Counted from the stretch's first letter, positions 35,901 through 50,900 are shown. The stretch: DNA of 64,000 bases from Akebia trifoliata (GCA_017979445.1 CM030704.1:12941658-13005657), one strand, 5' to 3'. Notes: generated from the letters alone by a model not told the origin. Program-made: numbers and translations.

Positions 35901-38900
35901 CCCGATTTTCTTCCAGCTACTTCCTCTGAATATGTCTGTTGTCTTTGTCGTTCTCTCTATGGACTGAAGCAGGCTCCTCGTGCATGGTCTAAGCACTTTA
36001 CTAAGGTAATGCATCAGTTTGATTTCTATCAGAGTTTTGTTGATTATACCCTTGTCTTGTGTCACTCCTAGGGAAAAATTGTCCGTGTGATTGTTTGTGG
36101 ATGATATTGTGCTTATTGGAGATGATTGTAACGGCATTACAGCGGTAAAATCTTACTTAGGTCGTCAATTTGAGATTAACGACCTTGAGCATCTTAACTA
36201 TTTTTTAGGCATTGAGATTGCACGGTCCTACTCTGGTATCTTTATCTCTCAGCGGAAATATGTCCTTGATTTACTCAATGACTCCAGTCAGCTTAATTCT
36301 CGTCCCGCCGATACTCCTATTGAGTAGAATTATAGGTTTACTGATTCTAAGGGCGAGTGTTTGTCGGATATTGGCCAGTATCAGCTTCTTGTGGGAAAAT
36401 TGATCTACTTGTCTATGATTTGTCCCGATATTACCTATGATGTTAGTATTGTAAGTCAATTTATGCACTCTTCTCGCACATCTCATCTTACTGTTGTTTA
36501 TCGTATTCTTAAATATCTTAAGGGATATCCTGGTCATGGTATTTTGTTCAGTAATCATGGTCATTTTCATGTTGAGGCATGAACTAAGGCAAATTATGTT
36601 GGTTCAATGACTAATAGACGGTCCACTTCTAGGTACTGTACTAAAGTTGGTGGCAACTTAGTAACTTGGTGTAGTAAGAAGCAGGATGTGATTTCTCGGT
36701 TCAATGTTGAGTTAGAATATAGTGCTATGGCACTTGGAGTGTGTGAGTTGTTGTACCTCAAGACCTTACTAGCTGATTTGTGTCTTCCTGTGATAGCCTC
36801 ATTTTCACTATATTGTAATAAATCAACTATTAACATAACAACAAATCCAGTTCAGCATGACAGAACGAAGCATATCGAAGTTGATGGACATTTTATTAGA
36901 GAGAAAATTATTTTTTGGCAGATTTGTACTCCCTTTGTTCCTACATCTCAACAACTTGCCGATATTCTTATTAAAGGTATTAGCAAAACTGCCTTTGAAG
37001 ATGTCTTATCCAAGTTGGGCGTTACCGATATTCATGCACCAACTTGAGAGAGAGTGTTGAATAACTTTATTTATTAATGTTCTTATTTTTGTCGTCCTTT
37101 TTAGTCTTTTCCACTTATGAGAATATGTAATCACCTTTAAAGCCTAATTAGGGCTTAGTAATTAAATGAATATTGAGTTCTCTCAATCATTTTGGGATGT
37201 TTAATAGCTATCAGGTTAAACTTCCCATTCCTTTCTCTATGCATTATCACTTAAGTTACACACTATATACTCCGTCTTGGTCCTATTTATTCTAAATCCT
37301 TTGGGGCTCCAAAAGACCTCTCTGAAATTGTATGTTTGTGTTACTCCATATCTAGTCTCATCAACTAACCATCCCACTATCTGCAAAAAAAATTACCTAG
37401 TCTCCAAAGTTTCCCTGTCATAACTTACCAACCAAATGCCCCTTGCCAATGAAGAACTTCTCAGATAGAAGCATAGAAGTGAAGATCGAGTATTACTGGG
37501 ACATTGTCCCAAAAGAGGATATCCACTTAGTCAATCATTGGTGACCTCTATTGGGGATTCAAACTGTCACAATACAGGCTTCACCATGGGCTCAATATTG
37601 GTCATACTCAAGGATTTGGATTTTCAATAACCACTAAGCAATGGGGATGGAATCTTTCCCCACATTTTTTTCTTTTCTTTTCTTTTTGCTACTTTTGTTG
37701 TCTTCTTTTTGGAGTCCACTTGGTATTATAGGTGTAAGCCCCTAAATGATCTGAAATCATTTATTATTATTTATTTAATTTCATTTGCTTGCTTAGCACG
37801 TGCACACACACACACACACATTCATTAAATATCAATATCATTCATGATGAAGAAAGGATCATGTGTCTTCCTCTTTCAAATGTATGATGCCATATGCAAC
37901 AAGGTCAAAGTTGTAGTTCATTCCTCGGGAAATGCTCAAAAAAATGAGGAGATCCTTAAATACAGAGGAAAATGGAAGTTTCAATTGAAGCTAATCCATG
38001 TAGAAATAAGTCTTACCTGAGTCTCCACTCGATCATGACACTCTATCCAACAGAGGAAGATATATTAAGTACGCTATTTTTTATTTTTTATTTTTTATTT
38101 TTGACATAAAAGTATGCTATATTTGGATCTAAAAGGTTCTAACGAAAAGAATCTTCAACCATCAATGAAGTCATGGAAAAATAAAAAAAAGAAAGAAGGT
38201 CAAGCAAAGTGTTTTTACTTAATTCTGGGATAGGAGAATAGGAAAGCTTTTACAGCTCCACATAGGAAAATCATTCCAACACTTGAGGATGAAGATGGAA
38301 AGTAAGAAGTATCAAGTCCAAACTCACCCAATTTATAAAGGCTAGGAATAATTAATAAGCAAAATGTAACATCTCTGACATTTACATCTTATGCAAAACT
38401 GAGTAGGCACAATAATGATCCCGAGAAAAGACCAAAAGGTGCCTTAAAGATCGAAAAAGGGCAAGCACAATTACTTTTACCAAATACGATACCTTGAAAG
38501 AATTGGCAGAATATTAATGCCTAATGAGTGATGTGCGAGAAGAAATCTAAAGACCCAAGGGCATGGCATTGGTTGTTAATACTGTGTTTTTGTCAATCCT
38601 GAGATTTTGGTGTATGTCAATTTTGCTCCTATTGGAAAGCATGTGAAGACATCGACAACAACACGCAAGGTCAAACACTTCAACGAAACGTTTCATGTGT
38701 GCTCAAGACCAAAAAAGGTAATAAGACCACCGAAACCATGCCCCTTCACCAAGATGATCTTTAGGTCAATTATTATTAGTAAAAATGTGTAGTTTTCCAA
38801 CTTGATTGATCATCGGAATTTCAGAAAACATAAAATGTCTGAAAAATGGTATTTTATAGTTCTAAGAATAGTAATTTCGGTGCCACCGAAAATCTCCCCT

Positions 38901-41900
38901 TGCCACCAAAAATCAGCTCTTTTCGATTAACAGAATGGGTGTCTATTCGGTTACACTGAAAGTACGCAACGGTTAAAAATATAATCATTGCAATTTTCGG
39001 TACCACCGAACTGATTTTCAGTGCCACCGATCATAGAGTTGTTGCCAACTTTGTTTCTTTATATTGAGAAGCATTGGCTTCACTTGGGCTTGATCATTCT
39101 TGAGGATTTGAGCTCCCAGCTCCCCTATAAACTTTGGAGCATCCTCAACACCCTTGAGAACCTAGATTTAGTTGAGACCATCTTCAACCTCCTCTATGCC
39201 TCTCACCTAGATCCTTCTTCACATTACCTCAACCCTTGGATCACATTGGCTCATCTATTAGAACAAGGAGCAGAAGTTAAAGGAGTGAAACACGAAAAGC
39301 TGAAGAACTTGATGACATGATTGGAACATCGGACCAACGAAAAAGCTCTCATATACTCAAGGATTCGAAGACCTCAAAAATGTGATCGGCATATGTCTAG
39401 CATTTGAGTGAGTCTTTGTTATTTTGTTTTTCATTTCAAAATCACTGTAAGAGGTTACTTGGTTCAACCCTAAAAACCAAGCTCTTATTAGAATCTATGA
39501 CTCTTAACAAGAGTAGAGGTTCATGAATTTCCAAGAGACAAAATTCACCATTTCGAGAAAATGCGATTCTCTCGGTCTTAAGGTTTTAGAATTTAGCCTA
39601 AGTACAAATATTCTGTGTAAACGGTTAAAGGTGAACCACGAACATTTTTTGACAGTGATCACCAAGTTCGAAGAGAAGAATTTTGGGAATGGATGTAGGC
39701 TAGTTTCCGAACCACTATAAAATTGCGTGTCTTGTGTTTTTGCAAGTGCCTCTATGAACTTACACTTAAATGAATAAAGCAAATGCTTTTGAACTATGGG
39801 ATCTCTCAAGATACGATAAGCCTATTCTGTAACAATACTAGTGCCATCGACATCTCTAAGAACCCAGTCTAGCACTCTCAAACTAAGCACATTGATATCC
39901 AGCACCATTTCATTCGTGAGCTCATTGAGGAGCACATCATTATGCTGAAATATGTGCCAATTGAGAGTCAACTTGCTGATATTCTCACTAAGCCATTGGA
40001 TTCGATGCGGTTTGCTCATTTTCGCAAATCCATTGGAGTTTGCTCCTTCTGAGCACCCATTAATCGAGATACCAGTTGAGTGCTCGAGAGCACTCAAGAA
40101 GTACGAAGACTCCCAGTTTTGGTCCAACTTAGTATATCTTTCTTGTTTGGACCTTCTTTTGTTCTTTATAGTTATATCCGAGGTGGTGACCTCATTTCCT
40201 GTGGAAATTGCTCGTACAACCATTTTCACGTCCTTTTTTGAGCAGTTTGACCTATTCCTCCGAAATTGTATCCTTTTTGTCCGAACAAGTCCTTATTGGT
40301 AAATTTGGGTTCGTAGACCTATATTTGTTCTAAAATATACACATTCTAGTCTCTTGAGTTTGTTTTTATTGGTAAATCCAAGGTTTTTAGCCTCTTTCTG
40401 AGTCAATTTTTCATTTGAAAATTTTGGCTCTTGAAATTTCGGTGCTACCGAAAAATTGGGTTCGGTGGGATTTGGTGCCACCGAAAAAATGCGTCGACGC
40501 CACCGAAAAGTGACTGAGAGAACCATATTTTAAGTTTGTTTTTTGATTGATTTTTCCTACCTTCATTTTTCTCTCTTCTCTTGCTCTCTAAACCTAGGGT
40601 TCTTCTTAAAACTCCATTGTTTTGAGATCTCTCTTCTTCATCTCTTATTTCGGTCGTCGCTTGTCGCATCATGTTGATCATTCTCCTCTAATCGGTTCTT
40701 GCCCTCATTTTGGGTGACCTACTCCATGGGGGTCTCGCACAAGTCCTCCTCCGGATAAAGACTTGGATGATGATGAATTGGCATATTGAAAGCGCCCTCG
40801 ATCTGCGGGGTGCGCGGATCCGCTTTTGACCCTTGAGGTTTGGGGTCGCCACCTAGTTATTATGGTCTAGGAACCAAACTGACTCTAAAACGGATAATGA
40901 ACTAATCTACTACAGAAAATCTGAATCCGGGGATCATGTTACGGGGTTGGAAGGTGTTAGGCACCAACCCCGCCCGGCCATTACCGGTCTCTACTTATCC
41001 CAAATAAATCTACATCGCTAATGACAAACCTAGATTAAAAAAATAATGAAAAAAAGCTTACCTTCGATCTGCAAAAGTGTTATTCCCTCAGATCTGGTGA
41101 AAACGGCTCCTTGTACCGTATTCCTTACTTCGTTCTATCTCCGGATCTGATTTCTGATCTCCGAGGTAAGGTATCTCCTTCTTGGATCTGGGTGCTTCGA
41201 ATTTGTTGTGGATTTTTGGGATGTTTTTGAGAGGTTTTTGGGTGTTTTTTAGGCTAAAATCGAAGCAGGGGTGTTAGGTAAGGAGTTGAGGCTCCAAAAT
41301 TAGGGTTTTGGAGAGGTTGTGGAGGCTTCTTCACCTACTTTTCCTAGGGTTTTCTCTCTAATACGAAAATAGGGTGTGGAGGCTCCTATTTATAAAGTTT
41401 TTAGAAGCATTAGGGTTTGATTAGAGTTTCTTTTAGAGTTTTAATTAGGGTTTTGACTTTGGTCTCATGAGATGTCTTTAGGGCTTTGACTTAGGGTTTT
41501 GACTTTAGTCTTATGAGATTGACTTGATTAGTTTAGATTAGGATTTTGATTTAGGGTTTTGACTTTAGTCTTATGAGATTGACTTGACTAATTTAGATTA
41601 GGGTTTTGATTTAGGGTTTTGACTTTAGTCTTATGAGATTGACTTTAATACTTGACTTTAGTCTTATTTAATTGACTTTAATTTTGACTTTAGTCTTATT
41701 TGATTGACTTTAATATCCTGACTTTAGTCTTGCTTGATTGACTTTAAATTTTTAGAGAACCCCTCTCTATTATATCTTTAATTCTTTGGACCCCCAAATG
41801 GAGGGGTCCTTAAAGAAATATCTTGCGAACCCTCAACAATTTTGCCTGAAAGCCTCATTGATCGATTTTTTTGTTCACATTTTAAAAGTAATTTTATTAA

Positions 41901-44900
41901 TGTTTCACTTTACATTATTTAATGATTTATTTATTAATTTCGAAATTTTTAATTATTAAAATTGTGAAATTACCATTTTGCCCTCGGAGAGGATTTTTTA
42001 CGTTTTAAGTCGTTTTTCCATGTTCCAGGATGTTTTGGAATCAGTTTTTCGTAAGGAATTCAATGGGAATGTTGGTTTTTGTCATTTATGAAATTTTTTG
42101 TGTGAAATGGTTGTGAATTTTATGAGGGGTATTTTCGTAATTTTGTCAAATTTTGTGAAAATTGGCGAAATGATTTATTTGGTTTCGATTTGTCGTTTTA
42201 TGTGTTTGAACGGGTTTTCCTAAGCGTAATGTAAGCTCTAAGGTTGTTTTGATGTTAGGGGTATTTTGGTAATTTAGTCTTTTTTAGTAATTTTTATCGT
42301 GAAGCTTCTTTTTGGTCTGCAATATGATGATTTCTACGTTTCTGGGATCGTATTTTCCTAGCGTAGCGTGGTTTCTAAGGTTTTGTCAGTTCGAGATACC
42401 TCATCCGGATTTCTGAAAACACATCTGGTGACAAAATAAAGCACTGGAATAAACATCCATCATTGGGAACTTTTGCGATCGGGTTGACGACTTGATTAAT
42501 CAGGCGGATGCAAAAATGGGGTGTCTACACATATCCGTTGCGTTTGACTACTTTCAAACACCGTCCGATCATTTTTGAACAAAAAATCGAATGTTTGGCG
42601 ATTCATCCCTTTGGCATCGAGGCCATTCTTCATCGGTTGAGAGGTCCTCGACATAAGTGGTGATGTGTGTTCCCGGAACGAGTCCGGTGGTTTTATGCAA
42701 GTATTTCACATTTCTAACTAAATCCTCCATGTATTGAAGTCACCACCTTCAAGGAGCATGTCCCCCAAGTCACGTTGATCCGGCCTGAATTCATTGCGAA
42801 TCTGCTTGGAATTGCGTGTACACGTGAACGTATTCCTAACCCTATCGGTGACTTAGGCGCTCGTTGTCGTGCTTGCAAAAGCTTACTATTGATATCGAGA
42901 AGCCTACATGGATTAAAGGATGTGTTCTCCATGCCACAGACATGCCTACGCATCTTCGAATATTGCACCAGATTTTCATCTCTAATTTGTATCCATGGGC
43001 TCGCAACGCCATGAAACTCACATTGTTCAAGTGCGATATTATGTAATGTGTCACCACGGAGCATCCTCTATGCCTCACGACGCTCATATTGGAATATCTT
43101 AGTTCGGTTGCACAATCGAAGGGCACCTCTGACAGTCTCGGATTTGGTCATTTAGTTTCGAGATTGGCACTAGAGTGTGGCTTGGCTCCTTGGCGCCCCC
43201 CCCCCCAAAAAAAAAAAAAAAAAAAAAAAAAAAACTAATCCCCGTTAAGGCTTTTGGGGCCTCTAACATTAAGAATATGGGCATTAAATTGCCTCCTGGA
43301 GTCGTTCCTGAGCCCCCACCTGCCCTGCAGCCAGAGAACATACCAACTCCTGCACAGCACGCAGAGGATATCCCCGCTCATTTCGACCCACGATTGGCCG
43401 ATCCAGTTGATGACCCTTTTTTGCTTGCTAACCCGGAGACTAACATGAGTCTTGGTTGACAACCATTGCGCAATGTCAACTCGAGTTTCTCTAGCACCAG
43501 TACCGTGTGGACTCTTAGCTCAAGAAGATCCAGCGGTATCTCAAGAGCCTCGTCTGTGCTTGTATTCCAGGAGGGGATCCACCTTCAGACGACAGCCCAG
43601 ATCATTTTGGTGCCTCGAATGCAGTCTAGGATAGTCAATTATGTTCTTTTTTGGTCCTGGGTCTAGCAGTCATCGTTTTTCTTATAGGTACCTTTTTTAG
43701 ACTATTTTTTCCCTTCTGTAGGCGCATATGAGTCATTTGTGCAAGTACCTCTATGAACTTACACTTAAATGAATGAATGCCATGAATGAATATTATGCTA
43801 TGCATGGCAATACCATGAATGACATGAATTAGATATGATGAATCTTAGTATTAAATTCAACAATTGACATCAAGACATAGAGTGATCTTGGGACCCGGTG
43901 AATCAATTTAGGAAAGCATTTAGTCAAACTCACTGTTTCCTTAGTTTAAATTGAAAATAATATAAAATTTTCCTATTCACCCCCTCTAGGACTAGACACG
44001 GTCGAAGCCGGTAATTTCATTAGTATCCCAAAAGGAGGAAGAGTTGTGGGGGCAAAAAAACTATTTTTTCCTTAGAATAAAAAAAATATCACCTTGAGAT
44101 CAGAAAATCCTAAGGCCCAACCTGAAGATGGGTCAAGTATTTCCCATAGATGAGGATAGGACAATGTTCGAAGAAGCATTGATAGACACGTCAAAATAAT
44201 AGGTGAAATAACTAAAGGTGTACTGCTGTGATATTATATTGTTTCATCGTATTGCTTATTTACTTTATTACCAGCTTTGAAAGTGTGGTTTTAGTGCCTT
44301 GGATTCTAGCATGGAGTCATGGGGATTAGAATTTAGGGGCACTACAGCTGTGCCATATCAGCATGGAGATCAAGGTAAAATTATAGGATCTCAACCATTT
44401 GTGACCCATATTTCGGGTTTGTACAAAAATCGAAATTCTTTTCACATTGCCAAACTTAATCCAGAATTGATAAGTAACATTTTTGTGACTTGCCCCAAAA
44501 AACAGAATTCAATTCTAGTACTTAATTCCATATAAGGTATGATATGTTTTGATGCATACATATATAACCTTGATGCATTGTCATTTTTGGAAAATTTCCC
44601 TCTATATTAACCTACGATTGGTCATTAAAAAAAATCTACCCGTCCTACATATGGTCCATTGTTATCAAGATCAAACAATATGAATTAAAAGCATAACTAG
44701 ATTTTTTTTTTTTTTGAAAGGTTAAAACATAACTCAATCAAAGTCTCTGACCTGGTTGATGAGAAATTTAAGTGCCCAAAGGCCAACGATATCTGCTTTT
44801 GCTTCCTCCAAAGCCGAGTGGAGTTCTTGAAGTTCCTTTTTCATACCAACAAAGGAAAGCATGTCAGTTAAAACAGTGTTTGCTATAGATAATGGCTTCT

Positions 44901-47900
44901 CTGTCATGTTGATATTTCAACAAAATTTTCAACTATTGACAAGTGTTAATGTCATCCCGAAATTCAAATATCCAACTAAAAATTTCTTAGTAATAGGAAA
45001 ATTTCATGCCTAGTAAATTTCACATAACCCATTAAAAATGATGTTTAAAAAAGCACATATTAAATGCAACTTTTGCGATTATGATTGTGACAATTGGGTA
45101 GCCATGTACATTGCTAGTAACTCAATCGATCACGAGAAAACATTGCACAGAGAAGTTAACTATCATTTCATTAGGAAAAAAAAAAAAAAACTCTAGCAAT
45201 CAGAGAAGTTAATTGTCATCATAGAAACAATTTGCGTATCTCTTCACCAAGGCCCAAAATGACAATACCCCAGACAATTTGATTCAAGTTGAGCATGGAT
45301 GATGTGTATACTCCAACATGGGGGGGGAGTGTCAAAATGTCATGCTTGGTTTAGTTAGAATATTTAGTCATTTGTCATCAACATCTTCAAAACCTTATAC
45401 CAAAGATTTAGGGTCAGCTAAATGAATCTTGTTCCTCCATTCAAATGTACCCAAAATCATGTCATCTATAATGGAGAGTGTTTTCATATCCACTTTCACT
45501 ATCTCAATCCACACTCTTTTGGGTCTTCCTTTCGTCCTATTAGCACCTTTGATTTGTATGTTCATTCTAACTTGGGCTGTAATAGACATTTGTGTAACAT
45601 GCCCAGCCATCTCAATCAACATTGTATTAGTTTATGGCCTATTGGAGCCACTCCTACATTTTCTCAGATGCTTCTTGATCGCCCAACATATAGTATAGCT
45701 AGTCTTACTACCATCTAATAAAAAAAAAATTAATTTGATGGTCATGCATCGGTCACATAGCACATCTACACTTTAACCATCTACTTCTGATTCTATGGGC
45801 GAGATCTACATAATATCCCCATCATCATGTTCGTTAATAAGGGTAGTTTCAGAATTTACATTTTTTCACTTAAGTGGGTGACATACTTATGTAATTAAGG
45901 AGAATTACATGCCCTTTTCTTATGTAACAGCATTTATGATAAAAAGGGGGAGAAAGCTCAACAATCTATACCCTATAAGTAGATCTTCATCAATTACCCC
46001 ATCATTATGTCGTTAAATAAGGGTATGCTAGGAATTTACATTTGCTCACTCAAGTGGGTGCCATGCTAACATAATTAAGTGGGATTACATGTCCATTCTT
46101 ACATAATGGCATTTATGACAAGAATGGGGGAGAAGGAAAGGGGAGGCAATGAAAAAAATAGGATGAGTTGAGCTTCTGCCTTCAATCAATCTTTCGTTTC
46201 CCCCCCTACACCCCACTACATTTGCTTACTTAAGTAGATGTCACACTTGAGTAACTAAGTGGAATTACATGTCCTTTCTTACATAGTGGTATTTATGATA
46301 AGAACGGGGCAGAAGCTGGGGAAAGCAATGAAAAAAAATAGGTTGAGTTGAGCTTCCGCCTTTAGTCGATCTTTTTTTTCCCACCCTACACTGAGTCCCC
46401 CACTATGGAGTCATCACAGTTGCGTCATTATACATTTAGGAGTTGTGGGCAAGCTCTCAATAGAGACCATGGCCAGGTTATGATATATAGTCTGGTCATT
46501 TCCTTCCCCTACATGTACTAGCTATTCTCCTCCCGAACTATATAAATTTGTACCCAACAATTCTCTCTCTCAATCGATTCTCTCATGCTCTCTTTTCATT
46601 TTCTCTTTTTCCTCCTCTACTACCTTAGAATCCGTAAACCCTAATTTCTAACTCAACCAATGTTTTATCCCATCTATTTTCCACTCAATGAATGAATTTT
46701 TTGAAAGAATCAAAGGCGATGGAACATAAGACTTGAGACATGAACGTGATTGAACTTCCATAATTGTTTGTATACCATTTATGTTCCCCCTTCTTTTGGC
46801 TTGAAGGATTTTCTATCCAACTTTCAATTCAAGACATTCAAGGCAACATTTTACTATCGGGACAACCATGGAGGGAGACATTGGACTTGAGTTCTTTATC
46901 CTGTCCCCGCTACAAGGAGAAGAGATCGAGGATCTGATCTCACAAGTAATAAATTGGTTGGATCCAATTTGGATTCGATCATTTACATTTGGTACAAAAT
47001 AATAAAATTAGGCTCCAAATTTTTAGCTGATCTTTCATAATTCTGTATTTTGAACTGAATTCAGTAATTAATATTAGGATTTCTAATCTTACCTCGAAAT
47101 TCGATAGAAAAGAAAAGTAGACACAACGCAAATCTTTGAAAAATTCCCAATTTTCCTTTAGAATCTTCAAGTTACAAATTCGACAGAGTTCCTCTCCTTT
47201 GGAAGCTCTCTCCTCTTTTTTGAAGTAGATCCTCCCCTATTTATAAAGGTATAGGGGTGGCCTTTACAAATAATGAAAGCAAAAGAAGGGAAGCAAAGAA
47301 GGATGACTTTTACATATAGTGAATTAGAATTCGCAATATATAAAATCCCCTTGGTCTTTAGGCATGCAATATATTATGTTATTCCTTGGATTCTCCATAC
47401 TTGATACTTGCTCATGTCCTGATTTTTTGAAAATGTGTTGTGGGCCCAAAGAGATGTATAACAACTAGCTCTGCATTTGTTGCCTCTACTTCATCATCTT
47501 CCCTTTGATGGGTCATTGATTCAAGTGTCATTGACCATATGACGGGTGAGTCTCACGGGTTCTCTATGATTTCTTGTCATTTCACAACTTAGCTGATGGT
47601 TTCTTTACTCCTATTAGGGGGGTAGGAACCATTCAAGTATCTTCATCTCTTTCTTTTTCACGCGTTATATGTATCCTTCCTCCCATCTTTTGTTAGTAGG
47701 TAACATAGCAAACAAATTAAATTGTGTAGTTATCTTCTACCACTCTCATTGCATTTTTCAGGAGGTCAATATGAGGATAATTGGTGGTAGAGGGGTTGAG
47801 CAAGGGGGGCTGTACTACTTGGATGCTCCATCAGTGCTTCATGGTGATACTAAAGTCATGGCTACTATTGTTTTTGTTGGATCTACTACTATGTTTGGCT

Positions 47901-50900
47901 CTACATTTTCATTTCCTATCTTAGCTACTCATCAAACCTTGTTTTTGTGGCATGCCAACCTTGGGCATGTGTGCTTTCAAACATTATATTGAATGATTCC
48001 ATCCATTAGACAATTTTGCAAATCTATTAAATTTCAATGTCATATGTGAACTTTCTAAGCATTCTAGGCATGTTTATCTATTTTGCATGCATCGATGTCA
48101 TTTTCTTTTTGAATTAATTCATTCTGACGTATGGGGTCCTTCTTTGGCTACTTTATTTATGGATTTTGATACTTTGTATCTTTTAACAATGATTGTACTC
48201 AAACTAAATAGATTTATCTCGTGGAGTCTAAAAATGATGTTCTTTCAAAATTTCAAGAATTTCATGCTATGTGCATACCTAGTATGTTCTTATTAAATCT
48301 CTTTGTTCTGATAATGGTGGTGGATACGTTTCCCACTCATTTTTTCAGTACCTTGAACAACATGGTATGGTACATCAATTTTAATGTCCATACACCCCAC
48401 AAGAAAATGGTATTGCCAAGCATAAGAATAGGCATCTTCTTGGTGTGACCCGTTCTTTATTACAAGGTATGAACATACAGAAATTATATTGGTTAATGGC
48501 ATTACTTACTGCCTACTTCTTAATTAAACACACTCCTAGGATCTTAAAGGGTCATACTCCTTTTCACTCTCTCTGTCCTCAGGATCTATTTTTTTTCCAT
48601 TGAACCTCGAGTTTTTGGTTGTACCTGCATTGTTCAAGATCAACTTAGTCGATGAAAATTGGATATTGCTATCCGTTGTATTTTTTGTTGGCCTTTATAG
48701 GGTGTACAAGGGATATACATGCTTTAATCCTTATTCCAAAAGTTTCTTCACTTTGATGGACGTTACATTTTTTAAACAACTTCCCTATTTTTCTTTTGAC
48801 AATTCGGCATTGGTTTCCTTATCTCCCACTCCTTTACCTATTCTAGTAATTTTCCTGACTCTTCTTTGTAGCAACATTAACATCTCACGTATATTTATTG
48901 ACAATCTTATTTTCCCCCCTATATCCTACTATAGCCTCCATCCTTTTCGCCGATAGCATCAACTGGTAATCTTAATCTTTTAGCCATGTCTCCTGATTTA
49001 TCTCATATTAATGTTTCCTCTATCGATTCTTCTAACCTAGATTTGCTTATTGTTTTCCAAAAAAGAGTTCGTAAGTCTGTTTCCACTACTTACCTTAGTG
49101 CTCAGTATATGTGTTATCTATTGGAAATAATCTAGTTATTTTAGTCCTAGTTGTTTTTAGTAATAGCTTTTATTTTTCTATTTCTTATGTGTAAGGACAT
49201 TTTTGTCTATTCACTCTTTTATTAATATAACTACCTGCCAAGCTCTCAGAAAGAGACTTGACAATTATTCTTCTCAATTCTACTTGGTATAAGAGCCAAG
49301 AGGATTGGTCGACCCCCTTTGGGTTCCCTTCCATGGTTTGTGGGATCATGAAGTCTCCTCTTTCTTTTTTTCATCTTCTTCCTCCCTCCATCAATAACCC
49401 TAGATTTTTGAGACCTAATAACCTAGCAGGAACTTTGTTAGAAGGTCTCCCCTTCGGGGTTTTTTTTTCTTCTTTTCTCATCTTCCCTTGATCGCATGTG
49501 CAATAGGGATTTTATCAAATTTTTCACATGCTGCGAAAATATCTTTTGCGCTATGCTTCTACCCTACGATAGGGTTTCTATCTTTCATAGGTCGATTGAG
49601 TTGATTTTTACCTACATTAGGGTTTGTACCTGCTGCTTGTGATTAGTTTTTGTGGGCTGGGGATACCTGCAACAATAGTAGCAGACTATGTGAAGAGTTG
49701 CAACAGCAGTAGGAGGCTGCTTGGTGACTCGTAACAGCAGTGGTAGGCTGTTTGAAGTCTTGTGATTGCACTAGTAGGCTGTTTAAAGTGTTACAACAGC
49801 AGTAAGACTATTTTTGAAGACTTGCGACAAGTCTGTTGGACCTTGTGAAGAGTTCGACAGGTCTGTTGTACCTTGAGAAGAATCACAACAGCAGTAGAAC
49901 TGCTTGAGAAGGTTTGCGATTGCTCTATAAGACCCTGTGAAGGAATACGACAACAGTAGGACTGCTGACCTGCTGTTTGGGCTGTTTCTAACTGTTGTGT
50001 GGGTTGCCGACAGAAGTAGGACTGTTGTCTATGTGTTGCGACAAATTTGTTGGACCCATTGGAGATTTGCGACAGAATAGGATTGTTGTTTGGGCTGTTA
50101 AGAGACCTGCGACAATGTTGCTTCTCCCTTTCTACCTATAACTTCTTCCACCTTGGGTTAATACTACAGGTAGATCTCCCGTTTCTTCTTTCCTAGCGAG
50201 CAATGACAACAAATCCAAAGCCTAAGAATTCTAACCGACATATCCTAAGAATCCAAAGCCTAAGAATTCTTCTTTCTCAGCCCAACGTATCACCACTGCC
50301 TTATTAGATGGTCAGAATTTTCAATCATGGTCTCGGTCTGTGCATCTTTATTTGGGTAGAAGGAAAACCGAATAGCTTTTAGGCACCATTACTAAACCAT
50401 CCCTCACTGATCCCAAAATTGAACAATGGGAAATCGACAACTGCATTATTCTTAGGTGCTTATTTAATTCCATGGAGCAGCACATTTATACTATGTTTAT
50501 GTATCATGAGTCTGTCTCATCTTTGTGGTCAACTCACTCAGACTTGTGCGCATACCAGGAATGACTCAAGGATTTATGAACTTTATAGACACATAGCTCA
50601 GGCTACCCAAGGGACTCGGAATGTAGATAATTACTTTGATTTTCTTCGATCTCAGTGGGAAGAACTCTTTCATTATGAGTTTGTGACTGAGTTGTCTGCA
50701 GAGGCAGCTGGGTATGTGGTTAAGAGGATTTCTCGACATCAGATATATTAGTTTCTCATGGGTTTACGTCCTGAGTTTGAGGCACTTCAGACGCAGATTC
50801 TTAACACCAGCCCTTTGCCCTCTCTGCTTGAGACATTTGTGACTATTGATAGTGTGATTGACACCGTTGTGTAGTTTCCTCTCAAACCCCTAGTATTCTC

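Larger units (their letters stand above)
26254..37189 (+). mobile_element. Ty1/copia element C1, full length but degenerate
   Basis: Two LTRs of about 131-136 bp, a primer site, gag, protease, integrase, RT, RNase H and a polypurine tract in copia order on the plus strand. The body is expanded by two nested insertions: a hAT MITE in gag (27275-28080) and the compound LTR element D in RT (30719-35728). It lies within a minus-strand LINE in the 19.6-kb intron of the host gene, opposite to the host gene. No convincing target duplication (left ccatc, right atcat). Confidence 0.88.
40700..43460 (+). pseudogene. Env-like / plant transposon protein remnant, split by a solo LTR
   Basis: One frame reads TSPPPDKDLDDDELAYPLRL across the solo LTR once one CATAT copy is removed, then FEQKIECLAIHPFGIEAIL, VFPERVRWFYASIS, VTTFKEHVPQVTLIRPEF and a Pro-rich end near 43300-43400 (PEPPPALQPENIPTPAQ). 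The pattern recalls the putative plant transposon domain often found in env-like ORFs downstream of copia or gypsy pol. Stops and frameshifts are present. Its position after the copia RNase H suggests it belongs to C2, but that is inferred. Confidence 0.5.

Noticed and set aside
26254..37189. A target duplication for C1.
   Set aside because: The flanks ccatc and atcat do not match and the LTR end is ambiguous by five bases.
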